DNA from: Haemonchus contortus
Taxonomy: Eukaryota; Nematoda; Chromadorea; Rhabditida; Trichostrongylidae
Direction: 5' to 3'
Assembly (NCBI GenBank): GCA_000469685.2
Contig: LS997563.1
Span: 33,758,468-33,822,467, forward strand
Length of the DNA stretch: 64,000 nucleotides
The translations under genes were made by a program, and so were the position numbers. Below, piece after piece: positions 24,001 through 35,205 of the stretch (position 1 is the stretch's first letter; every line of letters starts with the position of its first letter). Under the pieces are notes generated by a model that worked only from the letters and a program-made list of their open reading frames with translations, had not been told where the DNA came from and did no database searches.

Positions 24001-24056
24001 CATGGCACAATACGGTAAGACTAACGTCTTTTGCAAGTACTGCCCACGACGTTAGT
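15047..24056. other. Long gene-poor interval
   Basis: I found no chain of exons with compatible splice sites over about 9 kb. The longest frame, 14923-15450, is partly MITE sequence and then runs on without recognisable similarity. Overlapping frames near 19.9-20.3 kb on both strands lack supporting splice context. The stretch includes hairpins near 21.5 and 24.0 kb. It may hold introns of a gene whose exons I could not recognise. Confidence 0.35.
21483..21526. repeat. Perfect 18-bp inverted repeat
   Basis: AGCCTTTTGCAATCCCAT and its exact complement are separated by ACAAAAGC. It could form a stable hairpin of 18 pairs with an 8-nt loop. No polyuridine tail or gene context indicates a function. 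Confidence 0.8.
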
Positions 24057-24058
24057 CT
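24018..24058. repeat. Perfect 11-bp inverted repeat
   Basis: AGACTAACGTC at 24018-24028 is exactly complementary to GACGTTAGTCT at 24048-24058, separated by 19 nt. Confidence 0.7.
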
Positions 24059-24416
24059 ACTTTGTCGACAGCTTCATGCACCTAACGCCAACGAAATCTC
24101 CTACAAAGACTCGGTACGCCTTTAAACCCAATGAAGGGGACAGATGAAAAACGAACCTTTCCTGATGCTCATTTCCTTCAGCGAGATGGACACTGTAGCA
24201 GGCTCTAACCCTGTGCCTGGAAAATTGAAAGCAGTTGCATAACCGGTTCCAGCAGAATGAAGCTGGGAGCCTGGAACACATAGAAAAGTCGTGGAATTGC
24301 CGAAGAAGCTCAAAGAGATTTAGCTCTGAATCGATCTTCTCCAACTGAGCTGTCCTCCATGTCTTGAGCTGATCTGCGAGTTTTTGAGCCTTGTAGGGGG
24401 AAGAGAGAACATTCAA
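24057..24416 (-). CDS. Hypothetical open frame, possible first exon
   Basis: This 119-codon open frame has a charged amphipathic N-terminal part (KLADQLKTWRTAQLEKIDSE) that looks like genuine helical coding sequence; the C-terminal half looks less protein-like. A pyrimidine-rich acceptor (TTTTCTATGTGTTCCAG) inside the frame suggests a different exon arrangement. No family is recognised. It lies just outside the Helitron-like element at 24530. Confidence 0.25.
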   Translation of the reverse strand: MNVLSSPYKAQKLADQLKTWRTAQLEKIDSELNLFELLRQFHDFSMCSRLPASFCWNRLCNCFQFSRHRVRACYSVHLAEGNEHQERFVFHLSPSLGLKAYRVFVGDFVGVRCMKLSTK

Positions 24417-24569
24417 ACACTCAAGGCCTTTCGAAATATTATGTGAAGGAAAATGATCCCGGTTGAGACACGCGAAGCGTTGAATGTTGAAGTTACGAGC
24501 TCAGACAACGAACGATTTTGTATAAACGATCCTACTATATATAACGCGCTAAGTGTGTCTGTTGGTTTG

Positions 24570-24608
24570 TCTGTGTGTTTGTGTGTGTGTGTGTGTAGTT
24601 GTGTGTTT
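24570..24608. repeat. GT-rich microsatellite
   Basis: A (TG)n run follows TCTG/TTTG-rich sequence near the 5' end of the Helitron-like element. Confidence 0.8.
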
Positions 24609-25171
24609 GACCGGAAATTCATAACTCCGGTCCCCGTCGACCTAGAGAGTTCAAATTTGGTAGGTGTAAGGGGGCCAGGATGGGAACACTAATGGCGAGT
24701 GGTGGGGCCGGACTCCGCCCACAGGGGGCGGGGTTTGTGCAAAATAAATGTTTGAGCAGAAAGTCATAACTCCGGTCCCCGTCGACCTAGAGAGTTCAAA
24801 TTTGGTAGGTGTAAGGGGGCCAGGATGGGAACACTAATGGCAGGTGGTGGGGCCGGACTCCGCCCACAGGGGGCGGGGTTCGTGCAAAATAAATGTTTGA
24901 GCAGAAAGTCATAACTCCGGTCCCCGTCGACCTAGAGAGTTCAAATTTGGTAGGTGTAAGGGGGCCAGGATGGGAACACTAATGGCAGGTGGTGGGGCCG
25001 GACTCCGCCCACAGGGGGCGGGGTTTGTGCAAAATAAATGTTTGAGCAGAAAGTCATAACTTCTGTCCCCGTCGACCTAGAGAGTTCAAATTTGGTAGGT
25101 GTAAGGGGGCCAGGATGGGAACACTAATGGCGGGTGGTGGGGCCGGACTCCGCCCACAGGGGGCGGGGTTT
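24608..25171 (+). repeat. Tandem repeat, 145-bp unit, about 4 copies
   Basis: The anchor CATAACTCCGGTCCCCGTCG recurs at 24620, 24765, 24910 and (with two changes) 25055, exactly 145 bp apart. Copies are nearly identical. Each unit contains CCTAGAGAGTTCAAATTTGG and a GC-rich segment ending GGGGGCGGGG. Confidence 0.95.
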
Positions 25172-25760
25172 GTGTGAAAAACTTAAACTTGGACCTAGAG
25201 CGTTCAAATTTGGTAGGAATACAGGCGGCAGGGTGGAAACACTCATGGTGTGTGGCAGGACCGGACTCCGCCCACAAGGGGCGGGGTTTGTGTGAAAAAC
25301 TTAAACTTGGACCTAGAGCGTTCAAATTCGGTAGGAATACAGGCGGCAGGGTGGAAACACTTATGGTGGGTGGCAGGACCGGACTCCGCCCACAAGGGGC
25401 GGGGTTTGTGTGAAAAACTTAAACTTGGACCTAGAGCGTTCAAATTTGGTAGGAATACAGGCGGCAGGGTGGAAACACTTATGGTGGGTGGCAGGACCGG
25501 ACTCCGCCCACAGGGGGCGGGATTTGTGTGAAAAACTTAAACTTGGACCTAGAGCGTTCAAATTTGGTAGGAATACAGGCGGCAGGGTGGAAACACTTAT
25601 GGTGGGTGGCAGGACCGGACTCCGCCCACAAGGGGCGGGGTTTGTGTGAAAAACTTAAACTTGGACCTAGAGCGTTCAAATTTGGTAGGAATACAGGCGG
25701 CAGGATTGAAACACTTATGATGGGTTGCAGGACCGGACTCTGCTCACAATGGGGGGGGGG
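25172..25760 (+). repeat. Tandem repeat, 118-bp unit, about 5 copies plus decayed remnants
   Basis: Units start GTGTGAAAAACTTAAACTTG at about 25172, 25290, 25408, 25526 and 25644. The motif CCTAGAGCGTTCAAATTTGG is shared with the 145-bp unit, so both arrays derive from one ancestor. Because 118 is not a multiple of 3, the overlapping open frames on both strands here are repeat shadows. Decayed units continue to about 25990, and a run of about 20 G occurs near 25750. Confidence 0.95.
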
Positions 25761-26233
25761 GGGGGGGGTTGAGCGGAAAATCATAACTCCTCAAGGGTGC
25801 AGGGCTTATAGAGATATGTCAAAATGGACCTAGAGCGGTCAAACTTAGTAGGAATACAGGAGGCAGGATAGGAACACTGATGATAGGTTGCAAGACCAAA
25901 CTCCGCCCCAAAGGACTGGGCGTGAATAATACTGTTAGTTCGGACCCAGAACGTTGAAGCTTGAAGGCACAAGGAGTTGGCTGGGAACATTGGTGGTAGC
26001 TAACATAGTAGACTCAGCCGCGATGAAGTGTCTGAATACTTTTTTCTCTAAATAATCGCCTTTGTGATATAATGCGATGTTCTATTCGGACACAGCGAAG
26101 ATGGCTTACAGAAAAAATCGCTCACAATTTGAAGCTAATAGTGAGGGTGTACAGCTTTCAAAGAAAAATTAGAATCCGAAGTGTTATTTGCGCATCATGG
26201 TGAGCGCCCGGCGTAGCCGGGCGAATCCACTAG

Positions 26234-27720
26234 AAGGAGGGAAGCCCGGCGTCAGCTGGGCGGCCCGACTGGTTTTGTATATGCAGCATATAACAAAGAA
26301 CTGCGGTTCGGGTGACTATGCTAACGTTAGGATGCCGGTTGCGCCAGACTAGCTCCCACTACATCCAAAGTGAGCAATTCTGGACAGTACTGGCGCTTAG
26401 AGCTGTCGACGGTATGCTGAGCCACGATCTACAGATTCACCTCTGTTTCAGAAACAGGAGTGTTCGGGATTTCACGCTCGAGTCAGCTCAAGACAGCCCA
26501 ACTAGTGATTGTGATCAGCTAAAGTGTCTCTATGAATGTCTTCCAACAAAAACAGGATACGAACGAAGATACAGAATGTGTGCGGCTGTGACGGCAAAAT
26601 CTTCGCACTGATGATTTTGGACACCGTTAGTCGGTTCTAAAAAACGGAGAACTTGAAAAGTACAATTTACAACACAAGTGCTGTAAAAGATCTCTACTAG
26701 AACGAACCGGTGGTCCCCAAATGTGCCATATGTGAACTTGTCGGTTCAATAAGGCCTAGATAGGACGCAATAAAAACTCAAATACCTCCCTCGTCGGCGT
26801 CCACACTCGAAGGCGGACGTGTTTTATTTGGGTTGTAGAGGCGGCACGATCCACAATGAAGTACACATGTTGAAAATCTGAGCTAGACATGACCAATAGC
26901 GACAGGAGGACGGCAACTCATAGAATTGTTGGCTCACTGTAGCTAGCTCCTCTCACAAGCTCCTTGGCCACTGCATCCTCAGCCAAACACCTCATGCCAT
27001 TCAGGTCACAGCGAATCCCTACTTTCACTACTTTTGAGGAGAACTACGTATCCGATGAATGCTGAGCATTGTCTTTTCCGCTCGTTCCGCCTATTGACCC
27101 AAAGAGGGTACCTCGAAAGTATGGTGGAGGGGTGCCTTTGAAGGAAAACTGATTAGCCAAGGAATTCTGATAAATGCGGTGAATGGTAAGGAGATTTCTA
27201 TCGTTATTCAGTAGTGCTACTAAGTTAGGGTGATATTTTGCAGGAACAGCTTCTCAATGAAATTTCCAGTAAGCTCCTCTGATTGAAGCGAATTCTGATG
27301 GTGAGTAATGTATAGACAAATTCAAAGGACGAACTGGTTTTCAACAGCGTAATCTGCATATGTATTATTACATCGTAACAGGATACGCATACTTCCGTTC
27401 TTTCGAAGGTAATGGGGCACACAAAAAAAGGATAACGCGGTCAAGAGGCTTGATTCTATAATTTTGAGCTGAAACTCGAATTGAGGGGGTGTAGCAGAAC
27501 ACAAGCGAAAAATTAACGACGGCAAAGGCTTATATGAGCTCCTAAAGCCCATGTCGTAAAAGCTTTGGGCGTGACCTTACCAAAAGCATTTTCATAAAGA
27601 TTAAACGATGGATTTGTGTAATGGAATCTCGATGATTAGCTATCAAACGAAGGGTCGCTTTGTTTCCGTACACTAAATGTTAGGAAAAATATGCGTGTAT
27701 ATGTATGTATACAAATACTT
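26234..27720. other. Gene-poor stretch
   Basis: No exon chain or RNA gene is recognised. A second GC hairpin (GCCCGGCGTCAGCTGGGC near 26247) directly follows the Helitron end, suggesting a neighbouring or nested Helitron terminus. Confidence 0.35.
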
Positions 27721-27732
27721 GTGAGTATATAG

Positions 27733-27960
27733 GGCGAAGGTGGTGTAGTGGCAAGTGGCGCATTATCTCATACGCATGATTACGGGTTCGAGCCACGCAC
27801 CGACTTGTACATTGGCTGGAAACCGTAAGTCACTGTGTAGGCCACTACGCGCTCCATTCGCCACGACGATTCGGAATGGAGGTCGAATGCGGTGCGCTTC
27901 CTTCAAACTGGATTGATCAAGGCCCAAAGACTTTATACTTTATCCTTTATATCTACAGCA
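27733..27960 (+). repeat. tRNA-derived SINE
   Basis: The head has GGTGGTGTAGTGGCAAGTGG (A-box region) and GGGTTCGAGCC (B box, 27784-27794). The body carries GTCACTGTGTAGGCCACTAC, ATGGAGGTCGAATGCGGTGC, and a tail that degenerates into TTTATACTTTATCC. The same body recurs near 29.1 kb. The head lacks a complete acceptor stem, so it is not a tRNA gene. Confidence 0.65.
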
Positions 27961-28438
27961 GATCCTATTACCACGCTTTACACAATTGAATATCCACAAA
28001 ACACTGAAAGCTAGCAAATTGAGAGCATAAATTTCATAACAATTGGAATGGCTGATCATATTATACTTCTTAATTGCACCTCGAAAGCTTCAGCAAGAAT
28101 GACCGGGATGTAAGCTGTACCATGGTGCACAGATGATGAATTAGGGTTTATATACATATACGAGATACAGGCCACTATCTTGGAGTACTCTGAGAGCGAC
28201 TAGAGGCACGGCTATGAGACGAGTCTAGTGAACTATCTCTAGATCGAGGAGAGCTATTCATATTTGAACATATGCGAGGAGTCCGACGACGAAGAGTGAC
28301 ATGATCTCTGAAAATTACATTTCATTGCAATTTCAATACTGTATTTCACGAAAGACAATTTGATGCACTATGAGACGACCACCTGTTGAAGTTCCGTAGA
28401 TAATTAAGGGGTGTAAAAATAGTGGGTACGCAATAAAC

Positions 28439-28485
28439 CTAATTAGGGCTCTTCACACTTGTGTGAGAGACAACCCTAATTAAGA
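28439..28485. repeat. Imperfect hairpin
   Basis: CTAATTAGGG...CACAC and GTGTG...CCCTAATTAAG form an imperfect stem of about 20 bp around a very short loop. No evidence of expression can be read. Confidence 0.5.
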
Positions 28486-28937
28486 ACGAAAATTGAGGGG
28501 TTACGAAGTTCGCCACATCCGTTTACTAATTGAGTAGAACGAAAACAAATATAAAAAACACATGACAAGAAAAATGAAATATTTCTGGAAAAGGGGAGCA
28601 TTCCGTGGACACATAATTATTAGACCATACGGCTATACTTCTGAGAAGGTTAGGACGAGCGTTGAGGTTTTCCATTGTACTGTGAAGAAAGTAAAAGAAG
28701 TGAAGAGAAAGGCCTTTCTCAGAGAAATACTAACAAGGTAAAATAATGAATTCAAGAATGGAAGCAACTACATACTCCGATAGTGAGAAGTAGTAAATAC
28801 TTTACAAGTTCCCAAAAAACTTGATAATCTTTCCCAGAACCGAGACAGCGCTGGAAATTTGCTGAAAGAACATTGGGATGATGCAAAGTAAAATAATATT
28901 ACAAAGCAGAATATGAATTCTTTAAAAAGTGTTTCTA

Positions 28938-29235
28938 CTTTCGAAGGCGGAGTTGGTGAGGCATTTGGCGCGTTACCACACACGTATTGGATGGAGAGCG
29001 AATCCCAGATCGGTACCGACCCAAACAACAGCCCCTGTCTGGTGGGTTCACTTGTACCAGCCACTTTCAAGAAGATGAAGTCACTGACTCCCACATAGCT
29101 TGACCACCGCGAGTCTTTGTTGGGGTTGTTAGGCGTTCACAATGCTATTACTATCCTGGATGGAGGTCGAATGCGAGGCGTATTCCCAAAATGGGATTGC
29201 TCAAAGCGAACCGTCTTTTTTCTTTATTTCTACTT
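28938..29235 (+). repeat. Older SINE copy
   Basis: The head (GGCGGAGTTGGTGAGGCATT) and B box (GCGAATCCC) are decayed. The 3' block ATGGAGGTCGAATGCGAGGC, followed by AAAATGGGATTGCTCAAAG, matches the 27.8-kb SINE. Confidence 0.55.
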
Positions 29236-29239
29236 TTAA

Positions 29240-30200
29240 CTCCACATCACTGATTTTTATAGATTCAACGAAAATCACAGAGTTAAACCCTCTCGCACTC
29301 GAGTTTGTTCACAGTGCAGGATATACAAATACAAAAAAAAATATAAATAAGGAAAAGGCGAATGAATTTAAATTTATTGGAACGCTGATTCACATAAAAA
29401 TCATCAAAACACATGCATGAAGATTTTTTTACTAAACAATCATTTTTGCATTTCCCAGTGTTTACTTCCAACTTTCAAAACTGAAGGTGAATGTAGAGTG
29501 GCCATAAAACTTCCATTTGACCAGGAACGTCCAAGCAGAGCTGTTCTGGTTGGACTAATTCTGCTTTAGTTAACCACCACCATCTAATCTATTTAATGCG
29601 CGTCACTGTCTGGACATCGAGGACATGTTAACCACAAATCAATTTGATTCTGACAATGAGAAAGGAGTCGATAATTAGTGTTTAAATGAGGTGAATTGAT
29701 AAAAAAAAAAGATGCCTAAACTTCGTCGAGAACGCAAAAACAGAAAACTATAGAATGAAGGAAAACCATTTCTTTTTGTTTCTTTTCACCATACGTCATG
29801 TAAGCAACCACTCAACAACTTTGTAAATACACATGACTTACCCAAAGTCCTTGCTGCTGCCTTGAACTGATGCGTCGTTTTCTAAATGACACCTATCACT
29901 TTTCAACTTGAAAAAAAGCAACGGAAAATTTAAAGTCGCTGTAATCACACAAAAAAAAACAAAAGTAATCGGAATATTTGCATAAACTATTTGATCTGGA
30001 CAATAGGCGTCATTCGGCCATTATTATATTCACCACTCAACCCAAGCAAGCTCGACGCGAAGCAAGCCCAATGAAGCATGTGTGGATGAGACCCTATGAT
30101 CTTGAGAATCTCTCAACAATAAGGGTGAAAAGCTTTTCTCTATCGACGACTCTTAAGTACCAATAAGATTTCAGGTTTATCCATTCCCCTTCAGTGCTGA
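29240..30200. other. AT-rich stretch without recognised gene
   Basis: Contains several A runs and no splice-supported exon. Confidence 0.35.
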
Positions 30201-30211
30201 GTGTACCTAGC

Positions 30212-30457
30212 CTATCCTACATGCAGCCTTCTTCTGAACGCTGAAGCAGCTTGTGCAATTAGTTCAGAATTTATTAACAAGTCTGCTTTTGATCGCACGG
30301 GAATAAGTGTATTTCCTTGTTCTGCTAAAATATGGTTTTCTAACGGGTTCTTCGTAAATAACTTTCGTTCAAGAACAACTACTCGGAAAGCGATCAATGG
30401 AGTTATTGGATAAAATAAATTTAGTTCATAACTTCTAGTTGTACATCTAGTCATCAC
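30212..30457 (-). CDS. Candidate terminal exon or small downstream gene
   Basis: An 81-codon frame on the same strand, 3' of the CLCC1-like exons, has a hydrophobic segment (YPITPLIAFRVVVL) followed by charged sequence ending FRRRLHVG. Its position would suit the C-terminal tail of the CLCC1-like protein, but no acceptor gives the required phase 0 entry. It may instead be a third operon gene or a chance frame. Confidence 0.25.
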   Translation of the reverse strand: MMTRCTTRSYELNLFYPITPLIAFRVVVLERKLFTKNPLENHILAEQGNTLIPVRSKADLLINSELIAQAASAFRRRLHVG

Positions 30458-30868
30458 CAGAAGATTACAAGAGGTCCCAGAAAGGAATATTGAATTGATT
30501 CAGTCACCTGGTCAAGCTTACTTAACTGAACTTACATCAGCTCGCATGGCTATGGTCAAGCGTAGATACTAAGATGAAGTACTTCTCTAGATCAAACCTC
30601 GGATCGCTCTACACCGATGATTTTGCTCCAGTCTTTCGTTTGCAGATCGAGACCCTTCAACACATCTAGCAACGGTACCGGCTGTGTAACGAATGGTTGA
30701 CAAAACTGCAAAAAGGCTTGATACCCTTGCTGCTCAATTTCTAATGAGTTAAATGCTTACGCAAAGGTTCAAAGGTGAACAAAGGCGTTTTGATTCGAAC
30801 AGTAGCAAAAATCTGAAAGAAGCTGTTTTTCTAGGATTGAAAGTTCGTGTTTATTTCAATTAACAAAC

Positions 30869-33800
30869 CAATGTAACGGTCATCAGTAGCATGGCTGGTA
30901 ATGGCACATTTTCGTAAAACTCTCTAAAGAAGCGATTAGTGTGTCGACCAAGATTTCCAAGAACACCGAATACACTGTTGGATATGACGTCAGAGAAGAC
31001 ATCCAGCAGTGATATCTCAGCTACTAAGGAGACCGTCTGAGACTGAAAAAAGTAGAATGGTATTATTTGATCCTTTCCAATCCGACTAGATAAGAAACGC
31101 TTCTTAACTGCATTCCAAGGAAAACTTACTCACTCTACCATGATATCCTACCAACATGTCCTATGAAAACTTCAAAACACTACATAAAATTAAGTCCTCA
31201 GTTATTAAATACGACAATCCACATCGACACTTGTTAATAGAAATATGGATATTAGGATACCGTTGAAAGTGTGAATACATTCACCCAACTCTAGATGGAC
31301 ACGGCAAACTGCGATTTCATGGCGATTTAATCCTCTCCGCCGCCTACAATGGGGCACAGGTTATAAGTAGATTGGATAAGACTACTACTACTTATCTACT
31401 AGACTTCAAATTTGTGCCCCAAAGATAGGCGCCAGAGTCCTTTGAATCGCAACGACTTCTGCCGCGTACATCCAGAACTGGGTGAATTTTCCGTCCCCCT
31501 ACCGTTGAAATTGATGAAATGAGAATCGGGATGCGAGAAGGGAAAGGAACTGCCCTATTAAAAGAAAATGCCAGTAGTTTCTAGGAATGTCAATGAAAGC
31601 AAGAGAGGCAACTCACCTCAATGAAGGCAAGACAAGGAGACTTCTTTCGAAAGAAAATAAAACTGGAAAGATATTCGAGGGACTGTTCCAAAATACTATT
31701 CGGTGCACATGCATCTGCTTTTCTGTTCATCGCTTCCGCCATACGCTGCGCCAGCTTCTCCTGAAAAACGAAGACTTTAAAAGCAAACACACATTACGTG
31801 GTGTAAATTTACCTGATATATTCTGTTATAAGTAGTGACCATAGAAACGACGAAAAAGACTGATATAATGCAAGTCCAAAATGAGCGAGAGCTGAAAGTA
31901 GGATCAAATTCAAGATAGAGAAGTAACTAGCAATCAGCTATAAATAGCTTAGAGCTTTTAAAATGAGGGACTTTTCCAGAACATTTGCAATCCCTGAGGG
32001 CAGTGTTACAATTATGACTACACACACAGCCCGAAATAAGTGTTCGATGCCTCCACAGAACGTCAATGTGGTAGAAGTTTGTAGATTTTCTGGACTCTCA
32101 AAGTGCTATCCACTTACACTTCATATTCCAAACAACGCAAAGTAGTTACGTTCAAAAAGGAGCGTTGCCACACACTGAGCCCGAGAATGGGCGCATTCAT
32201 ACCCCCATTGGGCGCATCCATACTTGGTGCCGTCCACGGCACCTAGTATGGATGCGTTGATGGACACTCACCAAACGCGTTAACCCCATGCAACAGCTTT
32301 GCGTATACGTTCCATGTCGCAGAGAGGGCTTAGACTTAGTCGCGTTCAATCATTTAAGTGTCGTCTGCAGTATAGGCAAATCGTAATATTGTCCTACTAG
32401 TTTCTTAACAGCATTGCATTTCGATGCTTCCAAGTAAACGATTACGAAGTAGGGACAGCATTCCTACACGACATACTTAGCAGCGACGATATATCAAGCC
32501 ATACAGTCGGGTTCGAAACGACAGCCACCGTTTTGGAATCCATCAAAGCACAACCATGAGGTAGAACTCTTTGTGCTGGCAACTTACGACCCCCCACCCC
32601 TCCACCCCTCCCCATCACATTTGTGGCAAGTTCCCGACCAGCGAGCTTCGATTTCCGACCCAATCATGTAGTAACGAATACAGCGCAAGTCTAGAAAAAA
32701 AGTAAAACATGAAACTTGCTGATAATCATCCAACCTCATTATGCTTTTCAGGATCAGGAACAAAGCAGGAGGAAGTATAATCATATTGAGTAGGGATAGC
32801 CATGGTTGTGACATTGTAAGCAGCTCCTGCCAAATTGATGGAGCCTTCTCATCGTCGTACTGAAAGTGTATGAGGTGAGACCATGCTTATTCTCATCAAT
32901 TTTCAGTGAGAAGTAAGCTAATTCGTAGTTGAATGAGAATACCTCAAAACTCACCACTTCAAACATGTTATGTAATGCGCCTCGAACTTGCTCCTTTATG
33001 GATAGCTCATTTTCTAGGGTGTCCATCTCTAGATATGATCCAATAACTTTCATATTAAGAGAAGATAGGGAAACCCTGAACAAAGTAGTTATGAAAGAGG
33101 TTAGCACTAGCGGATTTATTGCATATCCACTACACCTCCCAAAACAATTAACACTTCTATTAGGGTCAACATTTTGATATTAGCTGCCTTTCTCGGAGCA
33201 GAGTAATCAAAATAATCCATGTGAAATGAATCTGATCAAACGACTAGTTTTATATTTACGCAAATACTGGCAGTATTTATATCGAAAGACTGGGCGCTTT
33301 CAGAGTACAGCGTTGAGCGTTGAGCGCACGCGCTCGCGGGCTGCATTAGCGTCTGCGCCGCAGCTGACGGTGTATGCCTTGGAATTTGTTATATTCCGAA
33401 CAGACTGTGTTTTACGAAACGTTTTATAATAGAACTTCAGAAAGGGCACCCTAACACATCCTTTGTCACTTTTTTACACTAAACCAACTCAGTATGTGGC
33501 GCGACTGAGAAGTGAGTGACGTATAAGTGCATGCGCCTGCACCTATAACAAACCCTATCTTTTGAACAATGCCTTCTATAGCGGTTAGATATGAGCAGCA
33601 CTAGATGCAGGTCAAATAGCTAGAACTCAAAGGGAATGTGCCGCAATTGAGCAACCAGATATAACTATTAACACTCACTTTGCTTTGCGCGTAAAAAATG
33701 TCTTCTCCAACGGATCAACGCCAAGCTCTTTGAACATTTGACGCAAGATAAGCCGTAATGTTGGATCATAAGCAGAATGTACCTGAATATACCCTTCTAA

Positions 33801-35081
33801 ACAAAATAGTTCGAAATTCCTTTCTTAGTACGAAAAATTTTTTTTTTTGAATTGCTCACAGGATGAGTTAGCAAAGAGGAAGGAACTTGCGGTAGATTTT
33901 CGTCTAAATCAAACAGGAAATGAGAAATAGCGTGGATACTACAATTCCTCAAGAGATAACGTAGGAACCAATATGTGTCATGAAGAACTGCTACTATGCA
34001 AGTGATCGCACTGGTCTTTTCCACAGGTACAGGACAATCTCGCAAAATCCAAGGAACTGCAGCCTCCTCCTCTTCCTTCTTCTCATGCTCTTTAGCTTCG
34101 ATTTCGCTCAGCCGCAGAATCTTGCGGATGGTCACCACTTCCTTCTATCTGTCTGTCGTGCCTTGGTTTCGGAGCGGTCCTTCTGGCACGCGTCGCCGCC
34201 TCTCCCTTGCAGCTCCCGTGGTTGCTCCTCTCAGGCTTCGAACTCCATTGCCTTTCTTATGTCGTGATCCTGTGGCCTTTGCCAAGACGTGTTCACACCG
34301 TTGTGAACAGCTCTCGTCTCCAGCCTCCGCAGCTGGACGACCGGGGTGAGGAGGGGAAAGGGGTGCTCGACCGACTCTGTATTCTCGTTCCTTCCTTGGT
34401 CCTTTCGATTCCATCCACAGGTCCATCCAAACGTCCACATTTCAACAAAGTGAACCTATCTTTCATTCACTTGCGAGCCAGCTCTCGCAGCCATAGGGCA
34501 TCCTAGGCCCCATCACTGCTCAGTATGAAGAGTAAGATAAAGAAAAAAAAACATGGTTCCACTAAGAGTGCTCTCAACTGCCTAGAAACTTTTTTCGAAG
34601 GCCAACAGATGTCAACAAAGAATGGAGAACAGCAAAAGAAACGTACATCCAGAAACTAATATCGCTTCAGCTCCAATATGTTGTGATTAGTTGGTCGTCT
34701 ACTTACCACCCCATTTTTCTAAGGGCTAGCGGAGAACGCACAGCGAAAAGCGTAGTTTTGAGCCTTGCCCAATAGATAAATAGCAGACGAATGGAAGGAG
34801 TGAACCACGAGATTCTCGAAGATATAACGAACCTTTTGAGTTTATTTAATTTCTCAAGAAGCTGCAGCTCATGATCAAACAATTCTCGAGGTAAGATTTA
34901 CCTTTACATCTCTCGAGGCATCAGTAATTTGTCCAGTGAAGGGATTATTCCGCTGCGAAAACGTTGGATCATTTGGATCGGCCCAATCAGCAGGAATAGC
35001 TGCTTCATTAATGCTGCATAAACTTTCATGAACGGCTACCTCTAGCACTACTAGAGCCGTCCAAATGCCATGAGTAGTCAT
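30869..35081 (-). CDS. CLCC1-like (chloride channel CLIC-like) membrane protein, 3' end not resolved
   Basis: Seven exons keep phase: 35081-34902, 33782-33679, 33075-32955, 32859-32735, 31891-31813, 31760-31617 and 31042-30869. The product starts with a signal-like segment (MTTHGIWTALVVLEVAV), then WADPNDPTF (as in the family's luminal start). Next come DPTLRLILRQMF and a helical region ending FEVYDDEKAPSIWQEL before the first membrane segment (NMIILPPALFLILKS). A second membrane segment (FWTCIISVFFVVSM) precedes EKLAQRMAEAMNRKADAC and FRKKSPCLAFIE, matching a Cys-containing segment between membrane helices in CLCC1. A third hydrophobic segment (LPAMLLMTVTL) ends the readable part. CLCC1 family proteins are ER membrane proteins linked to anion flux and ER lipid homeostasis. 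The order of landmarks supports homology; overall identity is low. The acceptor TTTGTTTCCAG lies 20 bp upstream of the ATG and 102 bp downstream of the SURF1 stop. Confidence 0.72.
31279..31487. repeat. Palindromic MITE in CLCC1-like intron
   Basis: The left arm starting ATTCACCCAACTCTAGATGG is complementary to the right arm ending CATCCAGAACTGGGTGAAT. Complementarity continues inward (GGGGCACA with TGTGCCCC, AAGTAGATTGGATAAG with CTTATCTACT), so nearly the whole 209 bp is one imperfect palindrome. Confidence 0.7.
32170..32255. repeat. Mini foldback of the 42-kb foldback family
   Basis: GGGCGCATCCATACTTGGTG, CCGTCCACGG and CACCTAGTATGGATGCG form a nearly perfect palindrome, with an extra GGGCGCATTCATAC just upstream. 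The terminus is the same as that of the element at 42140 (GGCCGCATTCATACTAGGTG). It lies in an intron of the CLCC1-like gene. Confidence 0.6.
33990..34440 (-). pseudogene. Possible coding remnant, intronless
   Basis: On the minus strand, GC-richer sequence encodes in one frame a basic Arg-rich stretch (ARERRRRVPEGPLRNQ). After stops or a frame change it encodes a charged helix (LRLSEIEAKEHEKKEEEEA). Composition differs from the surrounding intron, suggesting a degenerate retrocopy or an unrecognised exon. I cannot name a parent gene. It lies inside the first intron of the CLCC1-like gene. Confidence 0.25.
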
Positions 35082-35100
35082 TTAAGCACGACTCACTCTT

Positions 35101-35111
35101 CTGGAAACAAA
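35101..35111 (-). promoter_or_regulatory. Spliced-leader acceptor between S​URF1 and the CLCC1-like gene
   Basis: The minus strand reads CTTTGTTTCCAG and then AAGAGTG, 20 bases before the ATG at 35081. It lies 102 bp after the SURF1 stop at 35206, the usual spacing between genes of a nematode operon, so SL2-type trans-splicing is expected here. Confidence 0.6.
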
Positions 35112-35205
35112 GAAGTTTATTCAATGTAACATGAGACAATATTTTTATTATACGTGATTTTTTGAAGAAAGCAAATCATCAGACCATTGCGAGAACCTCA
35201 CTGCA

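Larger units (their letters stand above)
24530..26233 (+). mobile_element. Non-autonomous Helitron-like element
   Basis: The 5' end reads A|TCCTACTATATATAACGCGC, a TC start next to an A. The 3' end has the GC hairpin GCCCGGC-GTA-GCCGGGC at 26206-26222 and then CTAG at 26230-26233, the expected order for a Helitron terminus. There are no inverted repeats and no Rep/helicase coding sequence. The interior consists mostly of the two tandem repeat arrays annotated below. The base after CTAG is A rather than the canonical T, which is the main weakness. Autonomous Helitrons move by rolling-circle replication; this copy would need help in trans. Confidence 0.6.

Noticed and set aside
25086..25833. 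Many overlapping open frames with a repeating protein on both strands
   Set aside because: They are six-frame shadows of the 118-bp tandem repeat, which has no start context, splice sites or codon bias.
27733..27800. tRNA gene
   Set aside because: A and B boxes are present, but no acceptor stem closes and the segment continues into a SINE body found elsewhere.
33136..33191. Hydrophobic extra exon (MLTLIEVLIVLGG) in the CLCC1-like gene
   Set aside because: Including it breaks the phase of the next exon. Direct joining of the neighbouring exons keeps frame and matches the family layout.
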